Positions 35,148 to 45,297 are shown, counted from the stretch's first letter. The stretch: DNA of 64,000 nt from CBDUXT01 sp965371245 (GCA_965371245.1 CBDUXT010000004.1:52665-116664), one strand, 5' to 3'. Notes: a model not told the origin generated them from the letters alone. Program-made: numbers and translations.

Positions 35148-38100
35148 ATGAGCGAGAAGCGCGAGTCAAACCCCGAAGACGGCGGACAGTCCTGGACCAG
35201 GGTGCTGGTCACGGCGTCCATCATCCTGGCCGTCGTGGTGGGGATCGTCGCGTCGGCGCGGCTCATTCCCATCACCAACCGGTACTACACCGACGCCGAG
35301 TTGATCCGGGTCCCGGCGAAGGAAGCGCGAACGCGCGACATCTTGTGGCAGCCGTCGCGAGAGCTGTCGGAGCTGATCAACACGAGGGCGGACGACTACG
35401 AGCCGCGACTCAGTGCCGACGGCGTGACGCTCTTCTTCGTGCGCGGCAAGGCCGGCGAAAACGCGGACATTTACGTCAGTGTCAAGACGCCCCAGGGTTG
35501 GAGCGACGCGGCGCCGCTTATGGGAGTTAACTCCGAATATGACGACCTGGGTCCGGAGCCGTCGGCGGATGGAGAGTCTTTGTATTTTTACAGCGATCGG
35601 CCCGGCGGCTCGGGCGGATACGACCTGTGGGTGGCCCATCGCGGCTTGGAGGGCTGGCAGCCGCCGATCAACATGGGCCCCTCGGTTAACTCCGAGTTCA
35701 ACGACTACGGACCGGCGCTGACGCCCGACGGCACGAACCTCTATTTCGCCTCGAATCGACCTCAACCGACGGACGCGGAGGAGCCGGACCCCAACGCCTG
35801 GCGGGCCACGCTGCGTGAAGATCTCTTCCAGCGCGACTACGACCTGTATGTATCGATCATCAGCGATGCCGGCACGAGCGCGGCTCGCGCCCTGGAGTTA
35901 TTGAACACGCCGTACAACGATGGCGCGCCGGCGGTCAGTTCCTTCGGTGATTTCCTCTACTTCGCGTCGGATCGACCCGGCGGGGAGGGCGCGTTCGATC
36001 TGTATCGCTCGCGTCGGCTGGAGGGGCGGCACCGAACACCGGAGAACCTGGGGTCGGCCGTCAACACCGGGGCCAATGAGCTGGACCCCGGCCTGAGCCT
36101 GGGGGGGTACGCACTGTACTTCAGTTCCGACCGGTCTGTCGCGCAGGCCGACACCCCGAGCGACCGCAAGTACGATCTTTACTACACGACGTCGCGCGAG
36201 GTGTTCAGTGAGGCCGAACGCGTGGAACGTCCACCCATCAACTGGGCGGGTTTGTGGCGAGACATCGGCCCGAACCTGCTCTTGGCGTTACTGGCGCTGT
36301 TGTTGCTCTTGGCGCTGTTGGCGCTACTCCGCGGCGCGCGCGGGCGCCGCTTGAGCTTGCTGGCCAAGTGTCTGCTCGCGTCGGTGACGGCGCACGTGAT
36401 CCTGCTACTTCTGTTCAACGTCTGGGAGGTGACGGCCTCGATCGCGCGGGAGTTGCACGAGCGCGGACGCATCCAAATCGCGCTGGCCTCCCCGGCCGCC
36501 GGCAGCGAGCTTTTCACCCAGATTCGCGGCGAGTTGACGAGCTTTGATGCGCCGGCCATGGAACCCGTCAGCGCCCAGCGGCACGAAACGCGCACGGAGA
36601 TTGAGCCCGTCGAGGCCACGGCTTCGTTGCGCGTGGCACGCCACACGGTTGACACCGTCGATCAGCCCGAGGTTCAGCCGGATGCGACGGACGCGGCGGT
36701 CGCCATGCGCATGGAGGCGCCTACGCCCGTGGAGGTTGTGCCGGACACGCCGATCGAAACGCAGCTTGACGTTGCCCTTCCCGCGGAGCAGGCGCGGACG
36801 GACGTGAGCGAGTCGGATTCCGAAGCAAGGGTTGCCCCGGTCGAATCCGCGCCAACGGATCGGCCTCCGGTGTCGGCTGCTCTTCGCCAGTTCGTTCAGG
36901 CGACCGAGATCGCGCCCGTTACGCCCGATGACCCGAGCGATGCACGACCGAGGGACACGAGCCTGGCTGGAAAGTCGGCGGTACGGGAGGCGAGCCCGGC
37001 GAACCGGTCATCCAGTTCTGATCCGAGTCGAGCGTTGCCCCCGGTGGACAGCCCGGCTTTGACGGAGCTGTCGCTTCCGACCGCGTCGGTGGAGCGCTTG
37101 CCCGAGGCGGCTGAGTTTACGCCGAGCGTAAGCGTTGTCGCTACCTCTGCTGCACGCCGCGAGTTGAACGACGGCTTTTCATCGCTCTCCACGGACGCGC
37201 CGCTGCAACGGCTCACGCCCTCGCCCGGTGCATTCGAGAGCGAGGACACGACTTTCGCCAGTACCGATACGGCCGTGGCGTTGGACATCGTGCCGCTTGC
37301 CGACGTGCAACGGCCGCCGGTGCCCCTTGGTGCTGATTTCACCCTACCCGAACTTGCCGAACTGGCGATCGACTCGCCGGGCGTGCAGGCGGCGACGCCA
37401 ACCGATGAGGCCGACACCAGGGCGACCCCAGCGGTCGCGTCGTCCGTGCGGCGGACGCTGACCGCCGAGCTGCAGCCAGCGTCGGATGAGGGACAGGTCG
37501 TTCCACTCAAACCCGAGGCGATCGACCGGACCCAGTACGGCCGGTCACTGGCGGCGCAGTCTGATATGAATGCTACTGAGTCGGCACCAACATCAGATAT
37601 GGCTGAGCGGTTGACGGCAGCGGTACCGGCGCCGGTTGATCCAGGGATCCTGGAGCTTTCCGACCTGGCGCTGCCGACCATGGAGCAGGCGACGTTGAGC
37701 GCTGGAGCGGAGTTGTCCCCGGAGGTTCGCTCCGTGGAGACGTCATCACCGCGTGCCTCGCTCGGCGAGACCGTCGCCGTGGCCGACGTGTCGATGCCGG
37801 ATGAGTTGTTCACGCCGAGAAGCACGGGCGAGTGGGCGAAGCGCGGGCCGTCGGGGAGCCTTGCCCTGGTGGATGCGGCCACGCGCGACGCCGAACGGAC
37901 GCTGCCATCGGTGGCGGGTTTTCTGCCGGGTGCGGACGCGACGCTTCTTCCGCCGTCGTTTTCGCTGGACCTGAGCCTGCCGACTGAGGCCATCGCGCCG
38001 GACAACCCCTACGCGCAGCGGCTTGCCGACGATCGACTGTCGATCGTCGAGCGAATGGGTGGAACCGTCGAAACGGAAAAGGCCGTGGCCGACGCCTTGC

Positions 38101-39734
38101 GTTGGCTTGCGGCACACCAGAGCGCCGACGGGCATTGGGATGGCGAGGACTTCGACGACGGCTGCGGCGCGTGCGGCGGCGAGACCGACATCGCAGTGGA
38201 ACAGGCGCTGACCGGGCTTTCGCTCCTGGCGTTCCTCGGCTCGGGACACACGCATGTCACTGACGGCCCTTACCAGGGCACCGTCAAGCGCGGCGTTCGC
38301 TGGCTGTTGGCTCATCAGGGCAAAGACGGCGACCTGCGCGGGGAAGAGACGATGTACAGCCACGGCATCGCGGCGATCGCGTTGTCCGAGGCCTATGGCA
38401 TGAGCGGAGATGACAAGCTGGTCGAGGCGGTTCGCAACGCCGTCCGGTTCATTGACGCGGCGCGCAACACGGACGAGGGTGGCTGGCGCTACGACCCGGG
38501 TCAGGCCGGCGACACGTCGGTCCTCGGTTGGCAGGTCATGGCCCTAAAGAGCGCGAACCTGAATGGGATTCCGGTCGCGGCCGAGTCGTTCGACGCCGCG
38601 CGCAAGTGGCTCGACAAGGTCAGCCGACGTTCACGACCGGGCCTGTATGCCTACCGCCCGGGGCGGAAGTATACGCCCTCGATGACCGCGGAGGGGATGT
38701 TGACGCAACAGCTTCTGGGTCATCGAAGGGACGAGCCGCGGATGCAGCAATCGGCCGCTTTCGTCGTGGAACACCTTCCCGACTGGGACGGCGACGCCAA
38801 CACATACTACTGGTACTACGGCACGTTCGCGCTTTTTCAACACCAGGGCGACGCCTGGCGTCGGTGGAACGAGGCGGTGACGCGGGAGCTGTTGTCCCAC
38901 CAGCGAAAGGACGGCAGGACGGCGGGAAGCTGGGATCCGGATGGCGAATGGGCCGACGTCGGCGGGCGCGTCTACCAGACGGCCCTGTGCGCGCTGACGC
39001 TTGAGGTCTACTATCGCTATTTGCCGCTCACCTCCATCGAGCGACCGGAAGACGCGATCGGAGCGATCGAGGGCCTGATCACCGACGCCTCCACGGGCAA
39101 GCCACTTCCCGGGGCGAGCGTCCGTCTGGTCCTGCCCGATCGAGAGCCGGCGACGGCGACGAGCGATTCCACCGGCCGGTACAGATTGTTCGTCCCGGAG
39201 GTGCCGAGCTTTTTCGCGCTATCGACATCGCACGAGGGCTACGTTCCCGGAAGCAAGAACGTCGATGCGGCCATGCTCGAGGGAACCACGTTGACGCTCG
39301 ATTTCAACCTCGCACCTGCCAGCCGTGACACGGTCGCGATCGAGGCGGTCCCCGACGTTCACCACCTGGGCGACAACGCCTTTTCCGGGAGCATCAACAG
39401 CCAGTTTCAAAAGGAGAGCGAAGGGGCGCGGTACGAGGCCAAGTTTCTTCTGAGGCCCGACCAGGTGCCGCCGCATGTCACCAGCGCCACGGTCGAGCTT
39501 CTTGCCAAGGGCGTGCAGCGGCGACACACGATCCGAATCAACGGGACGGTTCTGGACGATCGGCTCGAGGACGCCCCGGATGATGGGAGTTTCGGCGAGT
39601 TCTCGGCCGCGTTCGACCCGTCGATCCTGCGGGCGGGGCGCAACACCTTCGAGATCATCGCCAAGCCGAGCAGTTCCGACATTGACGATTTCGAGTTCGT
39701 CAACGTTCGAATCCGGCTCAACCCGCGGCGGTAG
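35148..39734 (+). CDS. giant PD40 propeller/terpenoid-cyclase-like toroid/Ig-like membrane protein
   Basis: 1528 residues. Order: membrane helix (about 19-42); PD40/WD-like propeller repeats (80-345, units such as PSADGESLYFYSDRPGG and PALTPDGTNLYFASNRP); two helices (374-396, 404-426); a 530-residue Ala/Pro/Ser/Asp-rich linker; an alpha/alpha toroid (about 975-1295) with repeats such as ALRWLAAHQSADGHWDG and NTDEGGWRYDPGQAGDTSV, as in squalene-cyclase/prenyltransferase-like folds; a carboxypeptidase-regulatory-like Ig domain (about 1305-1390, DASTGKPLPGASVRL); and a C-terminal beta domain. No cyclase DxDD motif is seen, so enzyme activity is doubtful. Six bases after ExbD, it may be the force-receiving arm of the complex, spanning the periplasm with its linker. 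The link is inference. Confidence 0.83.
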   Translation: MSEKRESNPEDGGQSWTRVLVTASIILAVVVGIVASARLIPITNRYYTDAELIRVPAKEARTRDILWQPSRELSELINTRADDYEPRLSADGVTLFFVRGKAGENADIYVSVKTPQGWSDAAPLMGVNSEYDDLGPEPSADGESLYFYSDRPGGSGGYDLWVAHRGLEGWQPPINMGPSVNSEFNDYGPALTPDGTNLYFASNRPQPTDAEEPDPNAWRATLREDLFQRDYDLYVSIISDAGTSAARALELLNTPYNDGAPAVSSFGDFLYFASDRPGGEGAFDLYRSRRLEGRHRTPENLGSAVNTGANELDPGLSLGGYALYFSSDRSVAQADTPSDRKYDLYYTTSREVFSEAERVERPPINWAGLWRDIGPNLLLALLALLLLLALLALLRGARGRRLSLLAKCLLASVTAHVILLLLFNVWEVTASIARELHERGRIQIALASPAAGSELFTQIRGELTSFDAPAMEPVSAQRHETRTEIEPVEATASLRVARHTVDTVDQPEVQPDATDAAVAMRMEAPTPVEVVPDTPIETQLDVALPAEQARTDVSESDSEARVAPVESAPTDRPPVSAALRQFVQATEIAPVTPDDPSDARPRDTSLAGKSAVREASPANRSSSSDPSRALPPVDSPALTELSLPTASVERLPEAAEFTPSVSVVATSAARRELNDGFSSLSTDAPLQRLTPSPGAFESEDTTFASTDTAVALDIVPLADVQRPPVPLGADFTLPELAELAIDSPGVQAATPTDEADTRATPAVASSVRRTLTAELQPASDEGQVVPLKPEAIDRTQYGRSLAAQSDMNATESAPTSDMAERLTAAVPAPVDPGILELSDLALPTMEQATLSAGAELSPEVRSVETSSPRASLGETVAVADVSMPDELFTPRSTGEWAKRGPSGSLALVDAATRDAERTLPSVAGFLPGADATLLPPSFSLDLSLPTEAIAPDNPYAQRLADDRLSIVERMGGTVETEKAVADALRWLAAHQSADGHWDGEDFDDGCGACGGETDIAVEQALTGLSLLAFLGSGHTHVTDGPYQGTVKRGVRWLLAHQGKDGDLRGEETMYSHGIAAIALSEAYGMSGDDKLVEAVRNAVRFIDAARNTDEGGWRYDPGQAGDTSVLGWQVMALKSANLNGIPVAAESFDAARKWLDKVSRRSRPGLYAYRPGRKYTPSMTAEGMLTQQLLGHRRDEPRMQQSAAFVVEHLPDWDGDANTYYWYYGTFALFQHQGDAWRRWNEAVTRELLSHQRKDGRTAGSWDPDGEWADVGGRVYQTALCALTLEVYYRYLPLTSIERPEDAIGAIEGLITDASTGKPLPGASVRLVLPDREPATATSDSTGRYRLFVPEVPSFFALSTSHEGYVPGSKNVDAAMLEGTTLTLDFNLAPASRDTVAIEAVPDVHHLGDNAFSGSINSQFQKESEGARYEAKFLLRPDQVPPHVTSATVELLAKGVQRRHTIRINGTVLDDRLEDAPDDGSFGEFSAAFDPSILRAGRNTFEIIAKPSSSDIDDFEFVNVRIRLNPRR

Positions 39735-40022
39735 TGGTCCGACAGGGATGAAAAGATGGGTGCCATGGCCGAGCGCCTCGCGGCCATGTGGTTCGCCCGA
39801 AGCAGCCTTTGGTGCTCCGGGACGCACCCTGCCGGTGGCCCACCCACCGTAGCGGCTTTCGAATATCAGCATTGGCAGGGGTGGTATGGGCGTTTTGCAG
39901 GCTCGATGGGGCAGGCAGGCGCCGTCGATCTATCGGACGGGGGCCGTCCAGCCGATGTATGGGCGTTGGGTACAGCCTGAGCAGCCCCCGCGGTCACCGG
40001 TGGGTCACAACAGGCATCTCGA
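39735..40022. other. intergenic region with dispersed hairpin
   Basis: Holds GCCATGGCCGAGCGC and CGCGGCCATGTG (39762-39790), a hairpin of family C also found at 57641. Nothing else is recognised. Confidence 0.6.
39762..39790. repeat. dispersed hairpin, family C, copy 1
   Basis: GCCATGGCCGAGCGCCTCGC followed by GGCCATGTG. The reverse complement of 57642-57669 matches it with only a few differences. Confidence 0.8.
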
Positions 40023-40051
40023 TTGCCGCCGCGGAGTTTGAGACGTATATT
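40023..40051 (+). promoter_or_regulatory. promoter of a leaderless mRNA
   Basis: TTGCCG (40023-40028), 17-base spacer, TATATT (40046-40051). The ATG at 40058 is 7 bases after the -10, where transcription should start. Confidence 0.6.
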
Positions 40052-40057
40052 GGGTAG

Positions 40058-40456
40058 ATGATGATACGGACTTTGGTCATCTCGTTGGCGACAGTGTCCT
40101 GGCAGTTAGCCGCCGTGTCGGGCGCGCCGGCTGCATGCGCGGCCAAGGGCCCACCGAAGAAGGCTTGCTGTTGCGGCAGCGGAGCGGATTGCACTTGTTG
40201 CTGCAAGAAAGACACGAAGGATGCGCCGCCCAAGCCGACGAAGAGGCCGATGGTCTGCCCTTGCAGCACGTCGGTTGCTCCCGCGGTTCGCGGATCTCAA
40301 TCGCGTCAGATAAAGGACCGTGGGCTGTGCGCGCCGTTGGGCTCGCCGTGTGACCACGTCCGACCCCTTCAACAGCTTCTATCCGAGGTCCAGGCGCTCG
40401 CCCACGGACCTCCTGCCTGCCTCATGGAACTACGGACCATCATCCTGTTGGTCTGA
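40058..40456 (+). CDS. small exported Cys-rich protein, possibly copper-binding
   Basis: 132 residues as read. Signal peptide (about 1-23) followed by a Cys cluster (27-50: CAAKGPPKKACCCGSGADCTCCC, summarised as three groups of consecutive Cys) and CPC at 67-69. The next gene is a YHS metal protein and the cluster beyond is a Cus-like efflux system, so metal binding is likely. Residues after about 75 look unlike protein, so the true end may be altered by a frameshift. The start is supported by the promoter ending 7 bases before the ATG. Confidence 0.55.
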   Translation: MMIRTLVISLATVSWQLAAVSGAPAACAAKGPPKKACCCGSGADCTCCCKKDTKDAPPKPTKRPMVCPCSTSVAPAVRGSQSRQIKDRGLCAPLGSPCDHVRPLQQLLSEVQALAHGPPACLMELRTIILLV

Positions 40457-40624
40457 TTCTCCCTCTCAACAACGCGCATCGGGGCCTGTATGCGCCTGTT
40501 GCGCTGCGCTGGCTGTCCTCGGTGGGTCCGATGGGTCGAATGGCGTGGTTGTCCCCATCCCGATGAACTCGGACCGCCGGACCGCCCGTTGCCAAAACGT
40601 GGCTCGGGCTTGCGGCCTCTGTTT

Positions 40625-40648
40625 CCACCGGCTAGAAGCCGGTGCCAT
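40625..40648. repeat. dispersed hairpin near 40636
   Basis: CCACCGGCTAGAAGCCGGTG, a short family B-like palindrome in a gap where nothing else is seen. Confidence 0.6.
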
Positions 40649-40743
40649 ATGTATCTGTGACGGTGTTTCTATAACAGATTGGTTGAGCCGGCCTACGTTG
40701 AGCCGGACTGGGAAAAGAGCTTTCGTTTTAGGAGATGTACGAG

Positions 40744-41379
40744 ATGAAGCGATGGATGCAAATAAGTGGTTGTGTCATGGTTGTGGCCCTTGCCTTGGGC
40801 GCCGCCAATGCGACCACGGGCGACAAAGAAATGCCCAAATGCCCGATCATGGATGAGCCGATCAACCTGGCGGTCAGCACGCCGACGGACGACGGCCCGG
40901 TGTTTTTCTGCTGCAAGGGTTGCATCAAAGACTACAAAGCCGAGCCGGGCAAGTTCGCTGCGAAGGTGGCGAGCCAACACAAGATTCTCGCCAAGTGGGA
41001 CAAGGTCCAAGTGACATGCCCGGTGTCGGGCGAGCCCGTGGAATCCAAGGTCTTCACGGAGCACAACGGCGAGAAGGTCGGCCTCTGCTGCAAGCGGTGC
41101 GTGAAGGCGTTTGACAGCTCACCCGGCAAGTACAAGGCTGCGCTGGCCAACAGCTATACGTATCAAACCAAGTGCCCGGTGTCGGGTTCGGCCATCGACG
41201 CGTCCGTTTCGACCGTGCTTCCGGGCGGTGAGACGGTCTACTTCTGCTGCGGCGACTGCAGCGATAAGTTCATGGCCAATCCCGACAAGTATGCCCCGAA
41301 GCTGGCCGAGCAAGGTGTTAAGGTCAGCGTGGCCAAGATCAAGGCGGCTGCGGAATCGGGTGCCAAGGGCGGCAAGTAG
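40744..41379 (+). CDS. triple YHS/TRASH-like metal-binding protein
   Basis: 211 residues, signal peptide (1-24) and three YHS-type units: KCPIM...FFCCKGC (about 30-75), TCPVSG...GLCCKRC (90-132) and KCPVSG...YFCCGDC (142-184). Each carries the paired Cys that would bind a soft metal such as Cu(I), Ag(I) or Hg(II). ATG 40744 lies 9 bases after AGGAG (40730-40734); ATG 40735 is too close. It precedes the efflux genes, suggesting it collects or relays metal in the periplasm. Confidence 0.87.
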   Translation: MKRWMQISGCVMVVALALGAANATTGDKEMPKCPIMDEPINLAVSTPTDDGPVFFCCKGCIKDYKAEPGKFAAKVASQHKILAKWDKVQVTCPVSGEPVESKVFTEHNGEKVGLCCKRCVKAFDSSPGKYKAALANSYTYQTKCPVSGSAIDASVSTVLPGGETVYFCCGDCSDKFMANPDKYAPKLAEQGVKVSVAKIKAAAESGAKGGK

Positions 41380-41559
41380 GTTGAAAGTGATGACTCCGCG
41401 CGACTAGCGGCGCGCGGACGGCGGAGCCGGCGGGCGGATTCGTGCCCCCGCCGGCTTTGCCGCACCTTTCTTTCGGGTACACGGGGCGGTGGCAGGCAAT
41501 TGCGCACAGGGACCGGGCGCCGCGTCCCTACATCGATGACACGACCAGGAGTGCCGCCG

Positions 41560-43104
41560 ATGGTGCTCATATCGAACCGACTGATGACGAGTTTGGTGCT
41601 TTGCTCTGCCGTAGGCTTGGTGTCGGGTTGCGCCGATCGGTCGGTAACGCGGACGGTGGCGTATGCGGCGCTGCGCGCGCCTGCCGGGGTCGAAGTCGTC
41701 GCCATGCAGGGGGCGCAAACGCGCGCGGCTCCGGCGCCGCAAGCGTTGGATGAAGACTCCACGCTTGAAGATTGTTTGGCCTACGCGGCTGTTCACAACC
41801 CCGGGCTGGAGGCGGCGTTCAACCGTTGGAAGGCGGCCTTGGAACGGATTCCGCAGGTCGAGGCTCTGCCGGACCCGCGCTTTACGTACCGCTTCTTCAT
41901 CCGGGAGGTTGAAACACGGGTCGGTCCCCAGCAGCAGGCCATCGGGCTCTCGCAAACGTTCCCGTGGCTCGGCAAGCTGCCGCTGCGCGGGAGTATGGCG
42001 GCCGACGCCGCCCGGGCACAGCGCAAGCGCTACGACGCAGCGAGACTTCGGCTCTTCTACGAAGTCAAAAAGACATATCACGAGTTGTACTACCTGATGC
42101 AGGCGATCGACGTTGTTCGTGAGAACCGTGACCTGGTTCGTTACCTCGAAGGGGTCGCGACGGCCAAGTATCGCACGGCCTCCGCCGCGCAGGCGGAGGT
42201 CATTCGCGCCCAGGTTGAACTCGGCAAACTCGAGGATCAGCTTCGCGCGTTGGAGGACTTCCGCGGTCCGTTGTCCGCGCGGCTGAACGCGGCCATGAAC
42301 CGACCGGTTGAAGAACCCCTGCCCGTTCCTCGCGCGCCCGCCGAAGAACCGGTTGACCTCGACGATGGTCAGATTCTCGCCTGGGCGCGGGTGGCAAGCC
42401 CGGCGCTGGAGGCGTTTACGCACGAAATTTCCAGAGAGCAACACGGCATCGAGCTTGCACGGAAAGAGGCTTTTCCCGATGTCACGTTCGGTATCGATTA
42501 CACGGATGTGGGGTCGGCTCCGCGTCCTCCGGCGGCCGGTTTTCGCAACCCGGCCGCGCTGAGAAGCGCGTCGCGCCTGGCGAGCGGCACGGGCGACGCG
42601 ATCGATCTCTTGACATTGGAAAGAAGCTTTCGCCCCGGAGATCGGCAGCGCGACTCCGGGCAGGACATCTGGATGTTGTCGGTGTCGATGAATCTTCCGA
42701 TTCGCCGCGCGCGGATCGCCGCCGCCGGGCGGGAGGCCGAGGCACGCTACCGGGCGGCCGTTGGCGCCAGGGACGAAGAGGCCAACGCGCTGTCCGTAGA
42801 GATCAAACAGGCGTTGTATGAGTTCCGTGACGCGCGACGCAAGATCGGTCTGTATCGCGAGAACCTGATCCCGAAGGCGAGACAAAACCTGGAAGCCACG
42901 GAGGCCGCCTATCGCACCGGAGCGGCCACCTTCCTCGATCTTGTGGACGCCGAGCAATCCCTCCTGGAGTTCCGGCTCGCCTTTGAGCGCGCCCGGGCGG
43001 ACCGCGCCCAACGACTTGCCAAGCTCGACATGCTCGTTGGCCGAACCATCCCGCGGGGGCCGGCCACACGCTCGGAGGAAGCGCCTTCGAGCGAGCCTGA
43101 CTAG
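41560..43104 (+). CDS. cusC: TolC/CusC-type outer-membrane efflux lipoprotein
   Basis: 514 residues with a lipobox (LVSGC) near residues 20-24 after a short signal peptide; AGGAG (41547-41551) supports ATG 41560. Long alpha-helical barrels (LEDCLAYAAVHNPGLEAAFNR, then coiled stretches to the C-terminus) mark the outer-membrane efflux family. Extra start codons at 41500-41536 lie before the lipoprotein signal and are rejected. It is the outlet for the CusB/CusA pair 21 bases downstream. Confidence 0.9.
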   Translation: MVLISNRLMTSLVLCSAVGLVSGCADRSVTRTVAYAALRAPAGVEVVAMQGAQTRAAPAPQALDEDSTLEDCLAYAAVHNPGLEAAFNRWKAALERIPQVEALPDPRFTYRFFIREVETRVGPQQQAIGLSQTFPWLGKLPLRGSMAADAARAQRKRYDAARLRLFYEVKKTYHELYYLMQAIDVVRENRDLVRYLEGVATAKYRTASAAQAEVIRAQVELGKLEDQLRALEDFRGPLSARLNAAMNRPVEEPLPVPRAPAEEPVDLDDGQILAWARVASPALEAFTHEISREQHGIELARKEAFPDVTFGIDYTDVGSAPRPPAAGFRNPAALRSASRLASGTGDAIDLLTLERSFRPGDRQRDSGQDIWMLSVSMNLPIRRARIAAAGREAEARYRAAVGARDEEANALSVEIKQALYEFRDARRKIGLYRENLIPKARQNLEATEAAYRTGAATFLDLVDAEQSLLEFRLAFERARADRAQRLAKLDMLVGRTIPRGPATRSEEAPSSEPD

Positions 43105-43125
43105 TGAAGACACTATGGTGGCACT

Positions 43126-45297
43126 ATGAAAGTCGATATTCAACGCCTGATTCGAATCGGGTCAAAAATCCCCATCGCTCTCGTGATCGTCGTCATGTTC
43201 GCGGCCGGTTACACCTTTCGCGGGGGCGTTACGCCGTCCGTAGGGGTCGAGCCGACGGAGGATCATGGCGATCACGTCAACGCGGATGGGACCATCTGGA
43301 CGTGCTCCATGCACCCGGAAATACGTCTGCCGCGACCGGGAAAATGCCCCAAGTGCAACATGAACCTTATCCCGGCCGCTGCGGTTGTGAAGGACGAGCC
43401 CAAGGCGAAGCCGATGAAGTATGCCTGCACGATGCTGTGCCTTCCGCCGATGGACCACCCCGGCAAGTGTCCCAAGTGTGGCATGGACATGATGCCGGTC
43501 GAGGGTGACGGCGGGGGATTCGGATCGTTCGGGCGTCCCACGCTGACGTTGTCCCCGCGGGGGCAGAAACTCGCCGAGGTTCGTGTCGCACCCGTGGAGC
43601 GAAAGTTCGTCTCGGCGGACATTCGGCTCGTTGGAAAAGTGGACTACGACGAGACCCGGCTGGGGCATATCACGGCGTGGGTTCCGGGTCGACTCGAACG
43701 CCTGTACGTGGACTACACCGGTGTTCCCGTCAAGAAGGGAGACCACATGGTGTTGCTCTACAGCTCGGACCTTTCCACGGCCCAGACCGAGCTGATCAGC
43801 GCCAAGCGAAACCTCGATGTTCTCGAAGCCGGCGCCTCGGCGAGTATTCGCCAGAGCGCGGTCAGACACCTTGACGCCGTACGCGACCGGCTTCGGCTGT
43901 GGGGGCTGACGGAGGCGCAGATCAAGGAGACGGAAGCGCGCGGCGCGGCGTCGGACCACATGACCATCTACGCCCCGATGGGCGGAATCGTGATCGACAA
44001 GAACGCCGTGGAGGGAAAGTACGTCGAGACGGGCACGCGCATTTACACGATCGCTGACTTATCCCACGTGTGGGTCATGCTGGATGCGTACGAGTCCGAC
44101 CTGGCCTGGGTGCGTTTCGGGCAGGAGGTGGAGTTCGAGACCGAGGCCTATCCCGGCGAGCGGTTCAGCGGGCGGATCGCGTTTATCGAGCCCGTCTTGA
44201 ACGAGAAGACACGAACGGTGAAGGTGCGCGTGAACGTGCCCAACGACGACGGGCGCCTGAAGCCCGGCATGTTCATTCGCGCGGTCGTGCGGGCACAGGT
44301 CGCGGCCGGCGGACGGGTCATGGATCCGCACCTGGCCGGCAAGTGGATCTGCTCGATGCACCCGGAGGTCGTCGAGACGAGTTCCGGAGACTGCCCTCTA
44401 TGCGGCATGTCGTTGGTCACGGCCGAGTCCCTCGGATTCGCCACGGCGGAAGAAATCGCGGACCAGCCGCCGCTGGTGATTCCCGTGTCGGCGCCGCTGA
44501 TTACCGGCACGCGAGCCGTGGTGTATGTGGCGCTCAAAGACCAACCAGGCACCTACGAAGGACGCGAGATCGTCCTCGGGGGCCGAGCGGGCGACTACTA
44601 TCTGGTACGCAGCGGTCTGAGCGAGGGTGAATTGGTGGTGGTCAACGGCAATTTCAAGATCGACAGCGCCATCCAGCTACTGGCCAAGCCGAGCATGATG
44701 AGCCCAACCGGTGGTGGTGCGGCGCCGCGGCACGACCACGGGGCCGCGTCGGCCGAGAATCCGGACGGCGCCGAGCCGAGCGTGATCGCGGCGACGGATG
44801 CCATCCTCGTACCCGAAACGTTCCGATCGCAACTGGCAGCCGTCTTCGACGCCTACTTCGCGGCCCAAGACGGCCTGACCGAGGACGACCTCTACGGCGC
44901 CAAGCAGCAGACCAGGGCCCTGGGAAACGCGATCCGCGAGGCGGATGCCGGTGCCCTGCCCGGCGAGGCGCGCGATGCCTGGAAACAGGCACAGTCGGTG
45001 CTTGTGGAACAGACGTACGCCCTCAGCGCCGCCGGCGATCTGGAGGCCGCCAGGCGCGTGTTCGCGCGGCTCTCGGAGTCGCTCGTTGGGGTGGCCCTTC
45101 GTTTCGGCACGGGCGGCTCGTCACCGGTGTATCAGTTCAACTGCCCCAAGGCGTTCGCTGGCCGGGGCGCCGACTGGCTCCAAGCCACACCCGAGGTCAG
45201 GAATCCCTATTTCGGGTCGGCCATGTACCGTTGCGGGGCCGTCAAGAAGACGATTCTTCCCCCGTCCGCACCAGCGTCGGCTGACGACAAGCCATGA
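43126..45297 (+). CDS. cusB: CusB-type membrane-fusion protein with three metal-binding domains
   Basis: 723 residues. One helix (about 14-32), two N-terminal heavy-metal-binding motifs (WTCSMHPEI...CPKCNM at 58-79, and CTMLCLPPM...CPKCGM at 101-120), the barrel-sandwich fusion core (about 140-400), a third metal-binding motif (CSMHPEV...CPLCGM, about 409-431), and a C-terminal DUF3347-type helical domain (about 566-723). Normal CusB has one or no such motif. It delivers periplasmic Cu(I)/Ag(I) to the pump. The stop overlaps the next ATG (ATGA at 45294), so CusA translation is coupled. Confidence 0.92.
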   Translation: MKVDIQRLIRIGSKIPIALVIVVMFAAGYTFRGGVTPSVGVEPTEDHGDHVNADGTIWTCSMHPEIRLPRPGKCPKCNMNLIPAAAVVKDEPKAKPMKYACTMLCLPPMDHPGKCPKCGMDMMPVEGDGGGFGSFGRPTLTLSPRGQKLAEVRVAPVERKFVSADIRLVGKVDYDETRLGHITAWVPGRLERLYVDYTGVPVKKGDHMVLLYSSDLSTAQTELISAKRNLDVLEAGASASIRQSAVRHLDAVRDRLRLWGLTEAQIKETEARGAASDHMTIYAPMGGIVIDKNAVEGKYVETGTRIYTIADLSHVWVMLDAYESDLAWVRFGQEVEFETEAYPGERFSGRIAFIEPVLNEKTRTVKVRVNVPNDDGRLKPGMFIRAVVRAQVAAGGRVMDPHLAGKWICSMHPEVVETSSGDCPLCGMSLVTAESLGFATAEEIADQPPLVIPVSAPLITGTRAVVYVALKDQPGTYEGREIVLGGRAGDYYLVRSGLSEGELVVVNGNFKIDSAIQLLAKPSMMSPTGGGAAPRHDHGAASAENPDGAEPSVIAATDAILVPETFRSQLAAVFDAYFAAQDGLTEDDLYGAKQQTRALGNAIREADAGALPGEARDAWKQAQSVLVEQTYALSAAGDLEAARRVFARLSESLVGVALRFGTGGSSPVYQFNCPKAFAGRGADWLQATPEVRNPYFGSAMYRCGAVKKTILPPSAPASADDKP

